DNA from: Brevifilum sp029548365
Lineage (GTDB): Bacteria > Chloroflexota > Anaerolineae > Anaerolineales > Anaerolineaceae
Assembly (NCBI GenBank): GCA_035376985.1
Contig: DAOSSA010000014.1
Location: 1-61,276 of the forward strand
Length of the DNA: 61,276 nt
Reading direction: 5' to 3'
The notes under the pieces were generated by a model, which saw only the letters and a list, made by a program, of their open reading frames with translations, did no database searches and was not told where the DNA came from. The stretch's first letter is position 1. Each line of letters starts with the position of its first letter. Made by a program: the position numbers and the translations under genes. This document shows positions 35,497-43,285 of this stretch, in pieces.

Positions 35497-36963
35497 ATGG
35501 AAATCACTGTTTATATCGTCGTTGCTGTACTGCTGTTGTTGAGTGCCTTTTCCAGTAAGCTCTCTGATCGCTTTGGAATCCCGGCAATCCTCCTGTTTTT
35601 AATCCTGGGCATGTTAGCCGGGTCGGAGGGGATTGGGGGCATACGTTTTGATGATCCATCCCTCGCGCAGACGCTCAGCATATTTGCATTTGTGTTGATC
35701 CTGTTTTCAGGCGGATTTCATACGAAGTGGAAGGACGCACGTCCGGTGATGACCGAAAGTTTTTCACTGGCGACCGTCGGTGTTTTGTTAACTGCAGTGA
35801 TTGTGGGCTTGTTTGCCTGGCGTATATTGGGGTTGACCTTGCTTGAAGGGTTGTTGTTGGGGTCAATGATGTCATCGACGGATGCCGCGGCTGTTTTCTC
35901 CGTCCTGCGCTCAAAAGGTGTCAGCCTTAAGGGCAACTTAAAGCCCCTGTTGGAGCTTGAATCGGGCAGCAATGACCCTATGGCCATGTTCCTGACCATT
36001 GGGTTAATCGAGCTGATTAAAAACCCCGCATCTTCGCTATTTTCGATGGTTTTGCTTTTCTTCCAGCAGATGGTCATCGGCGCGATTTTAGGCTATTTGA
36101 TGGGGCGGCTCGTCGCGTTGATCATCAACCGGATTAAATTGGGTTACGATGGCCTTTATCCGGTTTTTAGTTTAGGGTCTGTGTTTCTCACCTTCTGGAT
36201 GGCTTCACTGATTAATGGAAGCGGATTCCTGGCTGTATTTATTATGGGCATCGTGATGAACACGGTTGACCTTGTGCATAAACGAACATTACAACGTTTT
36301 CATGATGGCGTTGGATGGTTGATGCAAAGCGCCCTGTTTTTATCTTTAGGGCTATTTATCTTTCCGAGTCGTTTAATCCCGGTTTTAGGGGTTTCCTTAT
36401 TAATTTCGCTGATGTTATTCTTCATTGCCCGGCCTTTGAGCGTCTTTCTAACCCTTATTCCAAACGCGATGAGCATTAAGGAAAAAATGCTCATTTCCTG
36501 GGTGGGTTTACGCGGAGCAGCACCGATCATCCTGGCGACATTTCCGATGGTTGCAGGCCTTGAACAATCGGACCTTTTCTATAACGTCATCTTTGTTGTG
36601 GTTCTCACTTCGTTGTTAATTCAAGGGACATCGCTACCTTTTGTTGCCCGCTGGTTGAAACTGGATAAACCCATCATTCCAACCCCTTTGTACCCACTTG
36701 AATATCAGCCCGTACCGGGAATGGAAAGTGAATTGGCACGGCTGGTCGTGCAGCCGGGCTCGATGGTGATTAACAAGACCATTGACGCGCTTAATTTACC
36801 GGAGCAATTTTTAATCACCTTGATTGAACGCAATGGGCACTTTATTGTGCCACATGGCGGCACAGTATTGCAAGCCAATGACACCTTGCTGGCACTTTCA
36901 GACCCGGCGTCACTCAATCAGGTTCAGGAGCGGTTCAATTTTCTCCAGTTAGAAATCGAGTAA
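35497..36963 (+). CDS. Potassium/proton antiporter (CPA1 type, CvrA/NhaP2-like) with RCK_C domain
   Basis: A 488-residue cation/proton antiporter. About twelve membrane helices cover residues 1-385, with the CPA hallmark SSTDAAAVFSVL near residue 128 and ELESGSNDPMAMFL near residue 155, which carries the conserved Asp. The C-terminal part (about 400-488) is a TrkA-C/RCK_C regulatory domain (VQPGSMVINKTIDALNLPEQFLI starts it). It probably exchanges K+ or Na+ for H+ under the control of a cytoplasmic ligand. It is a single-gene unit downstream of the two-component system. Confidence 0.9.
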   Translation: MEITVYIVVAVLLLLSAFSSKLSDRFGIPAILLFLILGMLAGSEGIGGIRFDDPSLAQTLSIFAFVLILFSGGFHTKWKDARPVMTESFSLATVGVLLTAVIVGLFAWRILGLTLLEGLLLGSMMSSTDAAAVFSVLRSKGVSLKGNLKPLLELESGSNDPMAMFLTIGLIELIKNPASSLFSMVLLFFQQMVIGAILGYLMGRLVALIINRIKLGYDGLYPVFSLGSVFLTFWMASLINGSGFLAVFIMGIVMNTVDLVHKRTLQRFHDGVGWLMQSALFLSLGLFIFPSRLIPVLGVSLLISLMLFFIARPLSVFLTLIPNAMSIKEKMLISWVGLRGAAPIILATFPMVAGLEQSDLFYNVIFVVVLTSLLIQGTSLPFVARWLKLDKPIIPTPLYPLEYQPVPGMESELARLVVQPGSMVINKTIDALNLPEQFLITLIERNGHFIVPHGGTVLQANDTLLALSDPASLNQVQERFNFLQLEIE

Positions 36964-37456
36964 GCCTTCCGCCATAAAGCTTGAGCAACTTAGCGCGGGC
37001 CAAATTTGATTTGACCGCCATTTTCTCTGGCAGAGCTGTGCCCTTCGGGTGATCAACTGCAGCTGATGTCCGAGGTGCTGCTGCGGATAAAAGCACAGCT
37101 TTCTTATCATTTGCGGCGCTTTGACATCGAAACGGCGGTCTGATTCTAAGCAGGCGTGAAAAACTGCCTTGTATGTTAGACAGGCTTATGTTAATATGAA
37201 TTAGACGAGTTATTTTTAGCAACTGGACTATTATCTTTTAGAAAAGATTGACCCAATGAGCCCAATGTTTGTCTCTGTAGCATCACTTATATGGGTAAAA
37301 CCCGGATGCGTCGCAGCGGTGCATCGCTGGAAGCCTTCGACCCTTTTATTGCAAAGATGTAAACACGGGTAACCTCACAAAGCCATTCACCCGGTCTACT
37401 AACCTTCTTTGACCGGGTATTATTTTGTCCAAAGAATCGAAGAAAAAAGTGCGACC
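36964..37456. other. Long intergenic region with two hairpins
   Basis: No open frame with a credible RBS. At about 37036-37107 the ends AGCTGTGC and GCACAGCT can pair around a 55-base insert that itself contains CCCTTCGGG and CAGCTG palindromes, followed by TTTCTTATC. A second hairpin lies at 37389-37418. A possible promoter, TTAGAC-N10-TTAATAT-like, lies near 37170-37195 but is weak. Nothing else is recognised. Confidence 0.45.
37389..37424 (+). terminator. Hairpin with T-rich tail upstream of the RNA methyltransferase
   Basis: Perfect 8 bp stem ACCCGGTC (37389-37396) and GACCGGGT (37411-37418), then ATTATTTTG. It is 33 bases upstream of the next ATG, so it is either a terminator of an upstream transcript or an attenuator. 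Confidence 0.45.
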
Positions 37457-38695
37457 ATGGCAGATATATTTGAAATAACCTTTGAAAAAATGGTCTCGGG
37501 CGGGGATTGCATGGGCCGGCTGCCCGATGGGCGCGCGCTCTTTGTGCCTTTTGTGTTACCGGGGGAAACCGTGCGGGTGGCATTGGTGGATGAGAAGAAA
37601 CGCTACGCCCGGGGATGGCCGGTTGAGGTTTTATCTCCCTCACCAGAGAGGATTGCCCCGCGCTGTATTCATTTTGGTGAGTGCGGCGGATGCCAGTATC
37701 AGCACCTTGATTATGAATCCCAATTGCGGTTGAAAGAAGCATTATTGCTCGACCAGTTTCAGCGTATCGCAAATTTGGAAAATCCACCGATCCAGCCGAT
37801 TGTTCCCGTGGCTGACCCCTGGAACTACCGCAACCATGTTCAGTTCCATCTCAGCCGGGCGGGTGAGATGGGATTTGTCCACGCGGATGGCGAGCACCTG
37901 CTGGTGATTGAAGAATGTCATTTACCCCAAACCGCGATCAATACGCTCTGGCCACAGCTTGATTTCGGCGCTGAATCCGGCGTATATCGCCTGGGGGTTC
38001 GCCAGGACAGCTTTGAAGACATCATGCTGATTTTGGAAGGTGATGATCCACAAGCGCCCGAATTCAGCGAGGATATGCCGGTCTCGGCGGTGTATACGCC
38101 GCCAGAGGCACGCTTAACGGTATTGGCGGGGGATGATCACCAGGTGTTTACCCTGCTGGGGCGGCATTTCCAGGTGTCTGCCCGCTCTTTTTTCCAGGTG
38201 AACACGCCCATGGCAGAGAAAATGATCAGGCACCTGCTGGAAAATTTATCCATGACGCAAGATACGCGGGCAGTTGAGCTGTATGCCGGCGTGGGCGCGT
38301 TCAGCGCGTTTATTGCGCCCAGGGTCGGGCATCTCACTGCAATTGAGAGCTCGGGCAGCGCCTGCCATGATTTTACGGTCAACCTGGACGAGTTTGACAA
38401 CGTGAGCCTGTATGAAGCCGAGGCTGAAGCGGCACTGTCGGTGCTGGACGTACCGGTTGAACTGTTGATTATGGACCCGCCGCGCGCTGGACTGACACCA
38501 GCAGTGCACGAAGCGCTGGCTGAGTTGCTGCCCGGGCAGATTGCCTATATCTCCTGTGACCCGGCCACCCTGGCGCGAGATGTTAAACGCATTCTTCAAC
38601 TTGGCTACCACCCTCAATCGATCACACCTTTTGACCTCTTTCCACACACAGCACATACGGAGTCTGTAACCCTGCTCTGCAGGGGCGGCCTTTGA
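37457..38695 (+). CDS. 23S rRNA/tRNA m5U methyltransferase, RlmD/TrmA family
   Basis: A 412-residue enzyme that places a methyl group on uridine C5 of RNA using SAM. An N-terminal TRAM-like region (about 1-55) precedes a 4Fe-4S binding region (Cys in PRCIHFGECGGCQYQHL about residues 66-82, plus a later Cys in EECHLP). The class I methyltransferase domain has VELYAGVGAFS near residue 273, MDPPRAGLTP near residue 340 and the catalytic nucleophile Cys in SCDPATLARD near residue 370. The ATG at 37457 begins the conserved N-terminus. Whether it targets 23S U1939, U747 or tRNA U54 cannot be told. Confidence 0.9.
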   Translation: MADIFEITFEKMVSGGDCMGRLPDGRALFVPFVLPGETVRVALVDEKKRYARGWPVEVLSPSPERIAPRCIHFGECGGCQYQHLDYESQLRLKEALLLDQFQRIANLENPPIQPIVPVADPWNYRNHVQFHLSRAGEMGFVHADGEHLLVIEECHLPQTAINTLWPQLDFGAESGVYRLGVRQDSFEDIMLILEGDDPQAPEFSEDMPVSAVYTPPEARLTVLAGDDHQVFTLLGRHFQVSARSFFQVNTPMAEKMIRHLLENLSMTQDTRAVELYAGVGAFSAFIAPRVGHLTAIESSGSACHDFTVNLDEFDNVSLYEAEAEAALSVLDVPVELLIMDPPRAGLTPAVHEALAELLPGQIAYISCDPATLARDVKRILQLGYHPQSITPFDLFPHTAHTESVTLLCRGGL

Positions 38696-38961
38696 CCGTC
38701 CAGTAGGCAGGGGCGACCTTGTTCGTCCGTTGGCAAAACACCTGTTTTAACATTAAAAATAGGGCGTTTGGCGGATGTCATTTCGATCATTTGAGATGCG
38801 ATCGATAGAAGATAGAGAGATCAGGGTAACAATCCAATGGATGAAACGTAAAAAAATTATTCGATGTGGAAACGTAGTGTATTTAACTATAAATCATTTA
38901 TCACTAATGAGACAAATTTGAATTTGTGAGGAAATAAAGCTAAAAATTGGAGGATAGAAAA

Positions 38962-39330
38962 GTGAGTGAAATAAAAAGATTTGATGTGAATGAGGACTGG
39001 GCTCATACCGGGATGATTAAGGCAGGAGATTTCTATTTTTTGAATTACTGTGCCGGAAATGTTGGACACTCAATTGAAGCACAGATCAATGGTGCCATTG
39101 ACCAAATGGAAAAAAGGCTCCATATGGTTGGATTGGGACTGGAAGATGTAGTACAGATGGATTGTTTGTTTAGAGATGTTTGGGATATTCCAGTAATGGA
39201 AAAAGTGATTAAGGAGAGATTTAATGGCAAGTACCCTGTTAGGAAGTCTATCCAAACAGAATTTGCACATAAAGGTGGAGAAGACGGACTTCAATTTGAA
39301 TTAGATGGTATCGCATATTCATCGAAATGA
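38962..39330 (+). CDS. RidA/YjgF family protein
   Basis: A 122-residue member of the RidA (YER057c/UK114) family, which hydrolyses reactive imines such as 2-aminoacrylate. Signs are the N-terminal strand (WAHTGMIKAGDFYFLNYCAG), the helix QINGAIDQMEKRLHMVGLGLEDVVQMDC and FNGKYPVRKSIQT. The GTG at 38962 is used because GGAGG lies 8 bases upstream. It marks the left part of an AT-rich island, with codon use unlike the genes before 38700, so it is probably acquired. Some family-specific active-site residues (the usual Arg near position 105) are not evident, so it may be a divergent subgroup. Confidence 0.8.
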   Translation: MSEIKRFDVNEDWAHTGMIKAGDFYFLNYCAGNVGHSIEAQINGAIDQMEKRLHMVGLGLEDVVQMDCLFRDVWDIPVMEKVIKERFNGKYPVRKSIQTEFAHKGGEDGLQFELDGIAYSSK

Positions 39331-39354
39331 ATTTGAATTTGCAGGGAGGACATG

Positions 39355-39558
39355 ATGAAAGAACTCAAACGATTAGCTAATCAATTCAGGGAAGCTGTAG
39401 ATGTGGCTAAGGGGGAAAGTGAGTTGTTTAAGGACAATATTTTTCGTAATATTCCACCTGGGTGTTGCGGTGAACCTTGTGACGTGTTAGGTCAGCTTTT
39501 GTTAGAGAACGACATTGAAATATATTATCAGGCATGTTGGAAAATGATGAACATGTAA
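39355..39558 (+). pseudogene. Truncated CCG-motif protein (probable remnant)
   Basis: 67 residues from the ATG at 39355 (an adjacent ATG is at 39352; AGGGAGG upstream). The segment IFRNIPPGCCGEPCDVLGQLLLEN resembles the start of a family of uncharacterised, probably papain-like proteins that share an FPxxCCGDxSxLLxxYL motif and a later His (SHAWLE). Here translation ends soon after. A -1 shift near 39522 would continue as SGMLENDEHVIME before a stop, which looks like the continuation of that family. I therefore read it as a frameshifted, shortened copy. The family resemblance is from memory and needs a search. Confidence 0.5.
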
Positions 39559-39578
39559 TCATGGAATAGGGCGTGCTT

Positions 39579-40420
39579 ATGTCAGACTTTAAATCAATTT
39601 TGAAACCTATTTTGCCATTAAGAATCATTGCTTTTATCTTTCAAATAATTTCCATCGGATTGTCCCTGGCGCAACCCGTATTCATTGGTCTATTGATCGA
39701 TAAAATAAATCTTCTAGCTACACCTGATCATTTTCAAGAGATAACTCAATTAACAATTATGTTGATTGGTGTATCAATTCTTGACTTAATTGTCTATTAT
39801 TTAAAGGATCGATTTTCAAAAGCTCTTTATGATGGAATTAATCTAATGAGAGACCATGTTTTGTCATTAGCGTTAAATCAGCCAATATCAATTTTTGAAT
39901 CAAATAATATAGGAGATAAGCTTAACAAGATCCTTAATGATAGCGAACTTTATGCAAAATATAAGGTTTATCAAGTACCCAGTACAGCTATTATTCTTAT
40001 TCGAATTATTGCAATCTATATTATTTTATTTAATATGAATCCTGCACTTACTGGATTATTGGTAGTGATATTTTCTATATACGTAATAATTTATTTAGGA
40101 ATTAATAAAAAAATACGTCCCTTGATTGGTGAGGAGCTGGCTGATTACTCGAATGTCATGAGTGAGGAGAAAAGCAAAGAATTGGTCTTGCTCGTTCAAT
40201 GTACAGAATGCCAGCATTATTGATTTATGATGAACCTACAGCATCATTAGATGCCAATATGGAACAAGCGATCATTAAAGCTATTGATGAATATTTAAAT
40301 GAGCACCCATGCATCTTTATTGCTATAACGCACAGGAGTGCAATTTTACAAATTTGCGATTATGAACTGCATTTGGATAGTTTGGATAAAACAAAATTGA
40401 TCAACATAAACATAAAATAG
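39579..40420 (+). pseudogene. ABC exporter with large internal deletion and frameshift
   Basis: The first 196 codons (39579-40165) encode the first half of an exporter membrane domain, with helices at about 10-40, 60-85, 130-160. From 40166 a different frame encodes the last 84 residues of an ABC ATPase: the signature GEKQRIGLARSM, Walker B LLIYDEP with TASLD, and the H-loop ITHR. The Walker A motif, Q-loop and second half of the membrane domain, about 290 residues, are missing. The join is at AGTGA/GGAGAA near 40165. The membrane frame runs on to a stop at 40223. It is a decayed TMD-NBD fusion transporter of Firmicutes type and cannot hydrolyse ATP. Confidence 0.88.
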
Positions 40421-40594
40421 AATACTTATAATTGATATTTTAAAAAAGCACCTGCCACCGAGGATATACTCTCCACCTGCGATATCTTTATTAGTCTCTA
40501 GGGGCACATTGAGACGGTTGTGTCAATGACGTTGGACTGTCTTCGAAAACCTTACATTTCCCTATTAAGGAGGAAAACCATATATTTTCACAAG

Positions 40595-40711
40595 TTTTAC
40601 CCTTTAAAAGGGATAAATCTTTTATATTAATAGTATCACCTTCAGAAAGGGAAAAGCCTATTATTCTATGAATATTACCTTTACAAAGGGTTTACTTGTA
40701 GTATAATGATT
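40595..40711 (+). promoter_or_regulatory. Three tandem 39 bp promoter/operator units before ATPase gene
   Basis: Units start at 40595, 40634 and 40673, each 39 bp. Each begins TWTYACCYTT-NNN-AAAGGG, an imperfect inverted repeat, and ends in an AT-rich -10-like stretch. In the last unit TTTACA (about 40681), 16 bases and TATAAT (40702-40707) form a good promoter, with the AAAGGG half-site in the spacer. A fourth, weaker CCCTATTAAGG site lies about 40 bp further upstream (40560-40570). The regular 39 bp step puts the sites on nearly the same face of DNA. Confidence 0.65.
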
Positions 40712-40724
40712 TCGAGGTGATTTT

Positions 40725-41918
40725 ATGCTACCAAGAGACTATTATTTAAATAAGTTGATCCAATATAAAGATACTGAGTTTATCAAAGTAATTACCGGCG
40801 TTAGACGTTCAGGCAAGTCTGTATTATTGAAATTGTTCCAAAGCCATTTGGTAGATGAAGGATTTGCAGATTCTGTATTCTTCATCAATTTTGAACATCC
40901 GGACACCTTTAAACTACACAACACAGAGGTGCTCTTTGATTATATTAAAGAAAATGTTACAAAGGACAAAAAGATTTATTTCTTATTTGATGAAATTCAA
41001 GAAGTAACCGGTTGGCCCAAATTGATCAACGGATTACGAGTGGCCTATGATTGCGATATCTACATCACTGGATCTACTGCGAATTTGCTTTCTGGAGAGC
41101 TGGCGACATACCTCACCGGCAGGTATGTTGAGATTCCCATTTACCCGTTGTCTTTCAGCGAATTCTTGATTTTTACAAATACCCGAGATTTAAAAGAAGA
41201 ACAATCAGCCTTAAATGAATATCTCAAGTTTGGCGGTTTTCCTTCGGTTGTCCTGTTAAGGGAACCTCTTTTGAAGACAGATGTTCTTAAGGGTATTTAT
41301 AATAGTATTCTTTTGAAAGATGTATCTATACACGGGAACATTAGCAACATAGACTTGCTATTGAAAATTTCAATTTACCTGATGGATAACATTGGAAACC
41401 CCATATCAAGTAATCGAATTGCTAATTATTTATCTTCAGCAGGAACAAAGACAAAAGCAGACACAATCGATAAGTACCTCTTACTCCTTGAGAATGCATT
41501 TATATTTTATAAAGCAGTTCGCTATGATGTGCGAGGAAAGGAAAGACTAAAAACGCTAGGCAAATATTACGTCGTCGATACGGGGTTGAGAAACAATGTT
41601 CTTGGTAGAATAAACACCGACCTAGGTTCTCAAATCGAAAACCTGGTCTTTATGAAATTACTGCAATCAGGCTATGAAGTTTTCGTAGGAAAATACGATG
41701 CTTACGAAATCGACTTCGTTTGTTTTAAAAACGAAGTTGTTAAGTACGTTCAAGTTGTTTATGAATTGCCGAAACAAAGTGACCGGGAAACAAAGAACTT
41801 ACTTCTGATCCGCGATAATTATGAGAAGTTGATTGTCTCGATGAATTATTTTGATGTTGGCTTTATCGATGGGATTGAAATTGTCCACCTGTTTGATTTT
41901 CTCCAAAGAGACGAATAA
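40725..41918 (+). CDS. AAA_14/DUF4143 family ATPase (first of two)
   Basis: A 397-residue protein with an N-terminal AAA_14 P-loop domain: Walker A GVRRSGKSVLLK near residue 27, Walker B FLFDEIQEV near residue 88, and a sensor ITGSTANLL. A winged-helix-like middle follows (ISSNRIANYLSSAGTKTKADT). The C-terminal DUF4143 domain has the restriction-endonuclease-like signature EIDFVCFKNEVVKYVQV near residue 335, in which the usual E-x-K is Q-x-V. The family is abundant in anaerobes and has no known function. GAGGTG lies 8 bases before the ATG. It sits in the AT-rich island behind tandem promoter repeats. A second, distantly related copy is at 43286. Confidence 0.9.
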   Translation: MLPRDYYLNKLIQYKDTEFIKVITGVRRSGKSVLLKLFQSHLVDEGFADSVFFINFEHPDTFKLHNTEVLFDYIKENVTKDKKIYFLFDEIQEVTGWPKLINGLRVAYDCDIYITGSTANLLSGELATYLTGRYVEIPIYPLSFSEFLIFTNTRDLKEEQSALNEYLKFGGFPSVVLLREPLLKTDVLKGIYNSILLKDVSIHGNISNIDLLLKISIYLMDNIGNPISSNRIANYLSSAGTKTKADTIDKYLLLLENAFIFYKAVRYDVRGKERLKTLGKYYVVDTGLRNNVLGRINTDLGSQIENLVFMKLLQSGYEVFVGKYDAYEIDFVCFKNEVVKYVQVVYELPKQSDRETKNLLLIRDNYEKLIVSMNYFDVGFIDGIEIVHLFDFLQRDE

Positions 41919-42089
41919 ACAGTGAAAAGCGATGTGCCTGTAGAACCATTTGAGGTATGAACCTGAACAGTGCAGGTTGGCGTCCCTTTCAGGTGAGATG
42001 TTACAGCCCCGCGAGTGGTCAGGTCAGATGTTGCTCTAAGAAAAATTTTTTATATCTAAAAACAGGAGTTTGTTCATGGAGGGAGGCAT

Positions 42090-42713
42090 ATGAAATATAA
42101 TCTGGATTTAGAGCGTTTATCTGTTCAGGAGTATAAAGACCTGCTTAAACAACAAAATCTATTGCCAGGGCGCAGAATTTTATGGCAGGACATTGATAAG
42201 AACTTTGCTGAGTTTGAAAGTAAGGGTATTAAGTCTGTCACAGATTTGAAAAAGAGCTTTTCTACTCCCAAGAGAATTACAGCCTTTGCAACCGAAAGCG
42301 GCTTATCAGAGGAATATCTGGTGATTTTGAGGCGAGAAATCGGCAGCTTAGAGCAAAAGTCCGTTCCGCTTTTAGAGTTTCCAGGTATTCATGCTTCACT
42401 GCTTGAGAAATTGGCTGAGTCTGGATTAAGAACATCGAAAGAGTATTGGGACCAGAAGCCGGACATATCGGACGAGTTATTTTGCCTTTGCGATCTTGTG
42501 CGTATCAATGGAGTAGGTCCCGTTGCAGCAAGGGCGTTTTATGAAGCAGGATACCATTCTGCTTCTGAAGTTGCGGCAGCAGATGCGGGATACATGCTTG
42601 AAAAGGTCTCCGCAGTAAACGAAGCCCATCACTACTATAAGGCGAAATTGGGCATTAAAGATATGCAATTTTGTATCGACTTTGCTTTGTTGCTTGAAAA
42701 ATATGCCTTCTGA
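42090..42713 (+). CDS. Helix-hairpin-helix protein (DUF4332-like)
   Basis: A 207-residue, mostly helical protein with two HhH-type repeats near LEFPGIHASLLEKLAESGLRT (about residues 95-115) and CDLVRINGVGPVAARAFYEAGY (about 132-153), the second with the GVGPxxA hairpin. DUF4332 proteins share such repeats and are thought to bind DNA or act as adaptors. GGAGGCAT precedes the ATG at the right distance. It belongs to the AT-rich island. The gene looks intact. Function unknown. Confidence 0.72.
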   Translation: MKYNLDLERLSVQEYKDLLKQQNLLPGRRILWQDIDKNFAEFESKGIKSVTDLKKSFSTPKRITAFATESGLSEEYLVILRREIGSLEQKSVPLLEFPGIHASLLEKLAESGLRTSKEYWDQKPDISDELFCLCDLVRINGVGPVAARAFYEAGYHSASEVAAADAGYMLEKVSAVNEAHHYYKAKLGIKDMQFCIDFALLLEKYAF

Positions 42714-42770
42714 TAACTTTGAAATTTACGTGTAACAGGATATAGGCACCCTACAGCATCTTTTCGTAGA

Positions 42771-42786
42771 GCGCTATGCTTGTTTT
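42771..42786 (+). repeat. 16 bp direct repeat, left copy (possible att site)
   Basis: GCGCTATGCTTGTTTT, identical to 44826-44841. It lies 5 bases beyond the stop codon of the serine recombinase remnant, the usual position of an attachment site beside an integrase gene. Confidence 0.5.
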
Positions 42787-42791
42787 CAACC

Positions 42792-43085
42792 TTATTCCTC
42801 AACATCTACCGTCACGCCCGATTTAAACTACATGGTGAATTTTTCCTCGATAATGGTGACCTTTTCGATCAGCCGGCTGACCGGTTGATCGCCGTATTCT
42901 ATGAAGATAACAGGTTGCTTTTTAAGGAATGCGCTAATGCTCGCTATACGCGTTTTGAGTTCATCGCGGCTTGCATTTTCAACCTGCAGCTTTTCCTTCT
43001 GGTCATGCAATCGGAAAATCTCATTACCGACTTTATCATAACCTGCATTGGAGGTGGCGATGTTGGGCAGAAGTGTAAATGATTT
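42792..43085 (-). pseudogene. Serine recombinase, C-terminal remnant
   Basis: Read on the minus strand, about 98 codons encode the C-terminal coiled-coil end of a large serine recombinase of the Firmicutes type: a helical DEIFRLxxxKxxLxxENAxR-like stretch (here GNEIFRLHDQKEKLQVENAS), then PVSRLIEKVTIIEEKFT and FKSGVTVDVEE. A TAG stop interrupts it where the family has VEF, between FTM and FKSGV. The upstream side ends at an in-frame TAA at 43086. The catalytic resolvase domain is gone. It shows that the island was once mobile. Confidence 0.8.
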
Positions 43086-43129
43086 TTAATCCCTTTACAA
43101 TGATATCAATCAGTGATGCCATATTAGGA

Positions 43130-43250
43130 TTGACAAAAAGAGAATCGATAATATGACAAACATGGAAGTAAACACTTGACAAATATGGAAGTAAATGCTT
43201 GACAAACATGGAAGTAAATGCTTGACAAACATGGAAGTGGAAAATATAAT
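43130..43250 (+). promoter_or_regulatory. Five 23 bp iterons, each headed by a -35 box, ending in a consensus promoter
   Basis: Units start at 43130, 43153, 43176, 43199 and 43222 at an exact 23 bp step. The consensus is TTGACAAACATGGAAGTAAA plus TGC; the first unit is degenerate and the second begins ATGACA. The last unit is followed by TATAAT (43245-43250), giving TTGACA-N17-TATAAT, a perfect sigma-70 promoter for the ATPase gene at 43286. The repeated ACATGGAAGT half could be an operator. Confidence 0.85.
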
Positions 43251-43285
43251 GCAATATAAATTCAAGTGATGAAGGCGGTTGTATC

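Noticed and set aside
40595..40711. CRISPR-like array of 39 bp units
   Set aside because: The conserved part is only about 15 bp and the rest is AT-rich promoter-like sequence; only three units, no cas genes.
43130..43250. CRISPR-like array before the ATPase gene
   Set aside because: The repeats are directly abutting 23-mers without spacers and end in a -10 box, and there are no cas genes.
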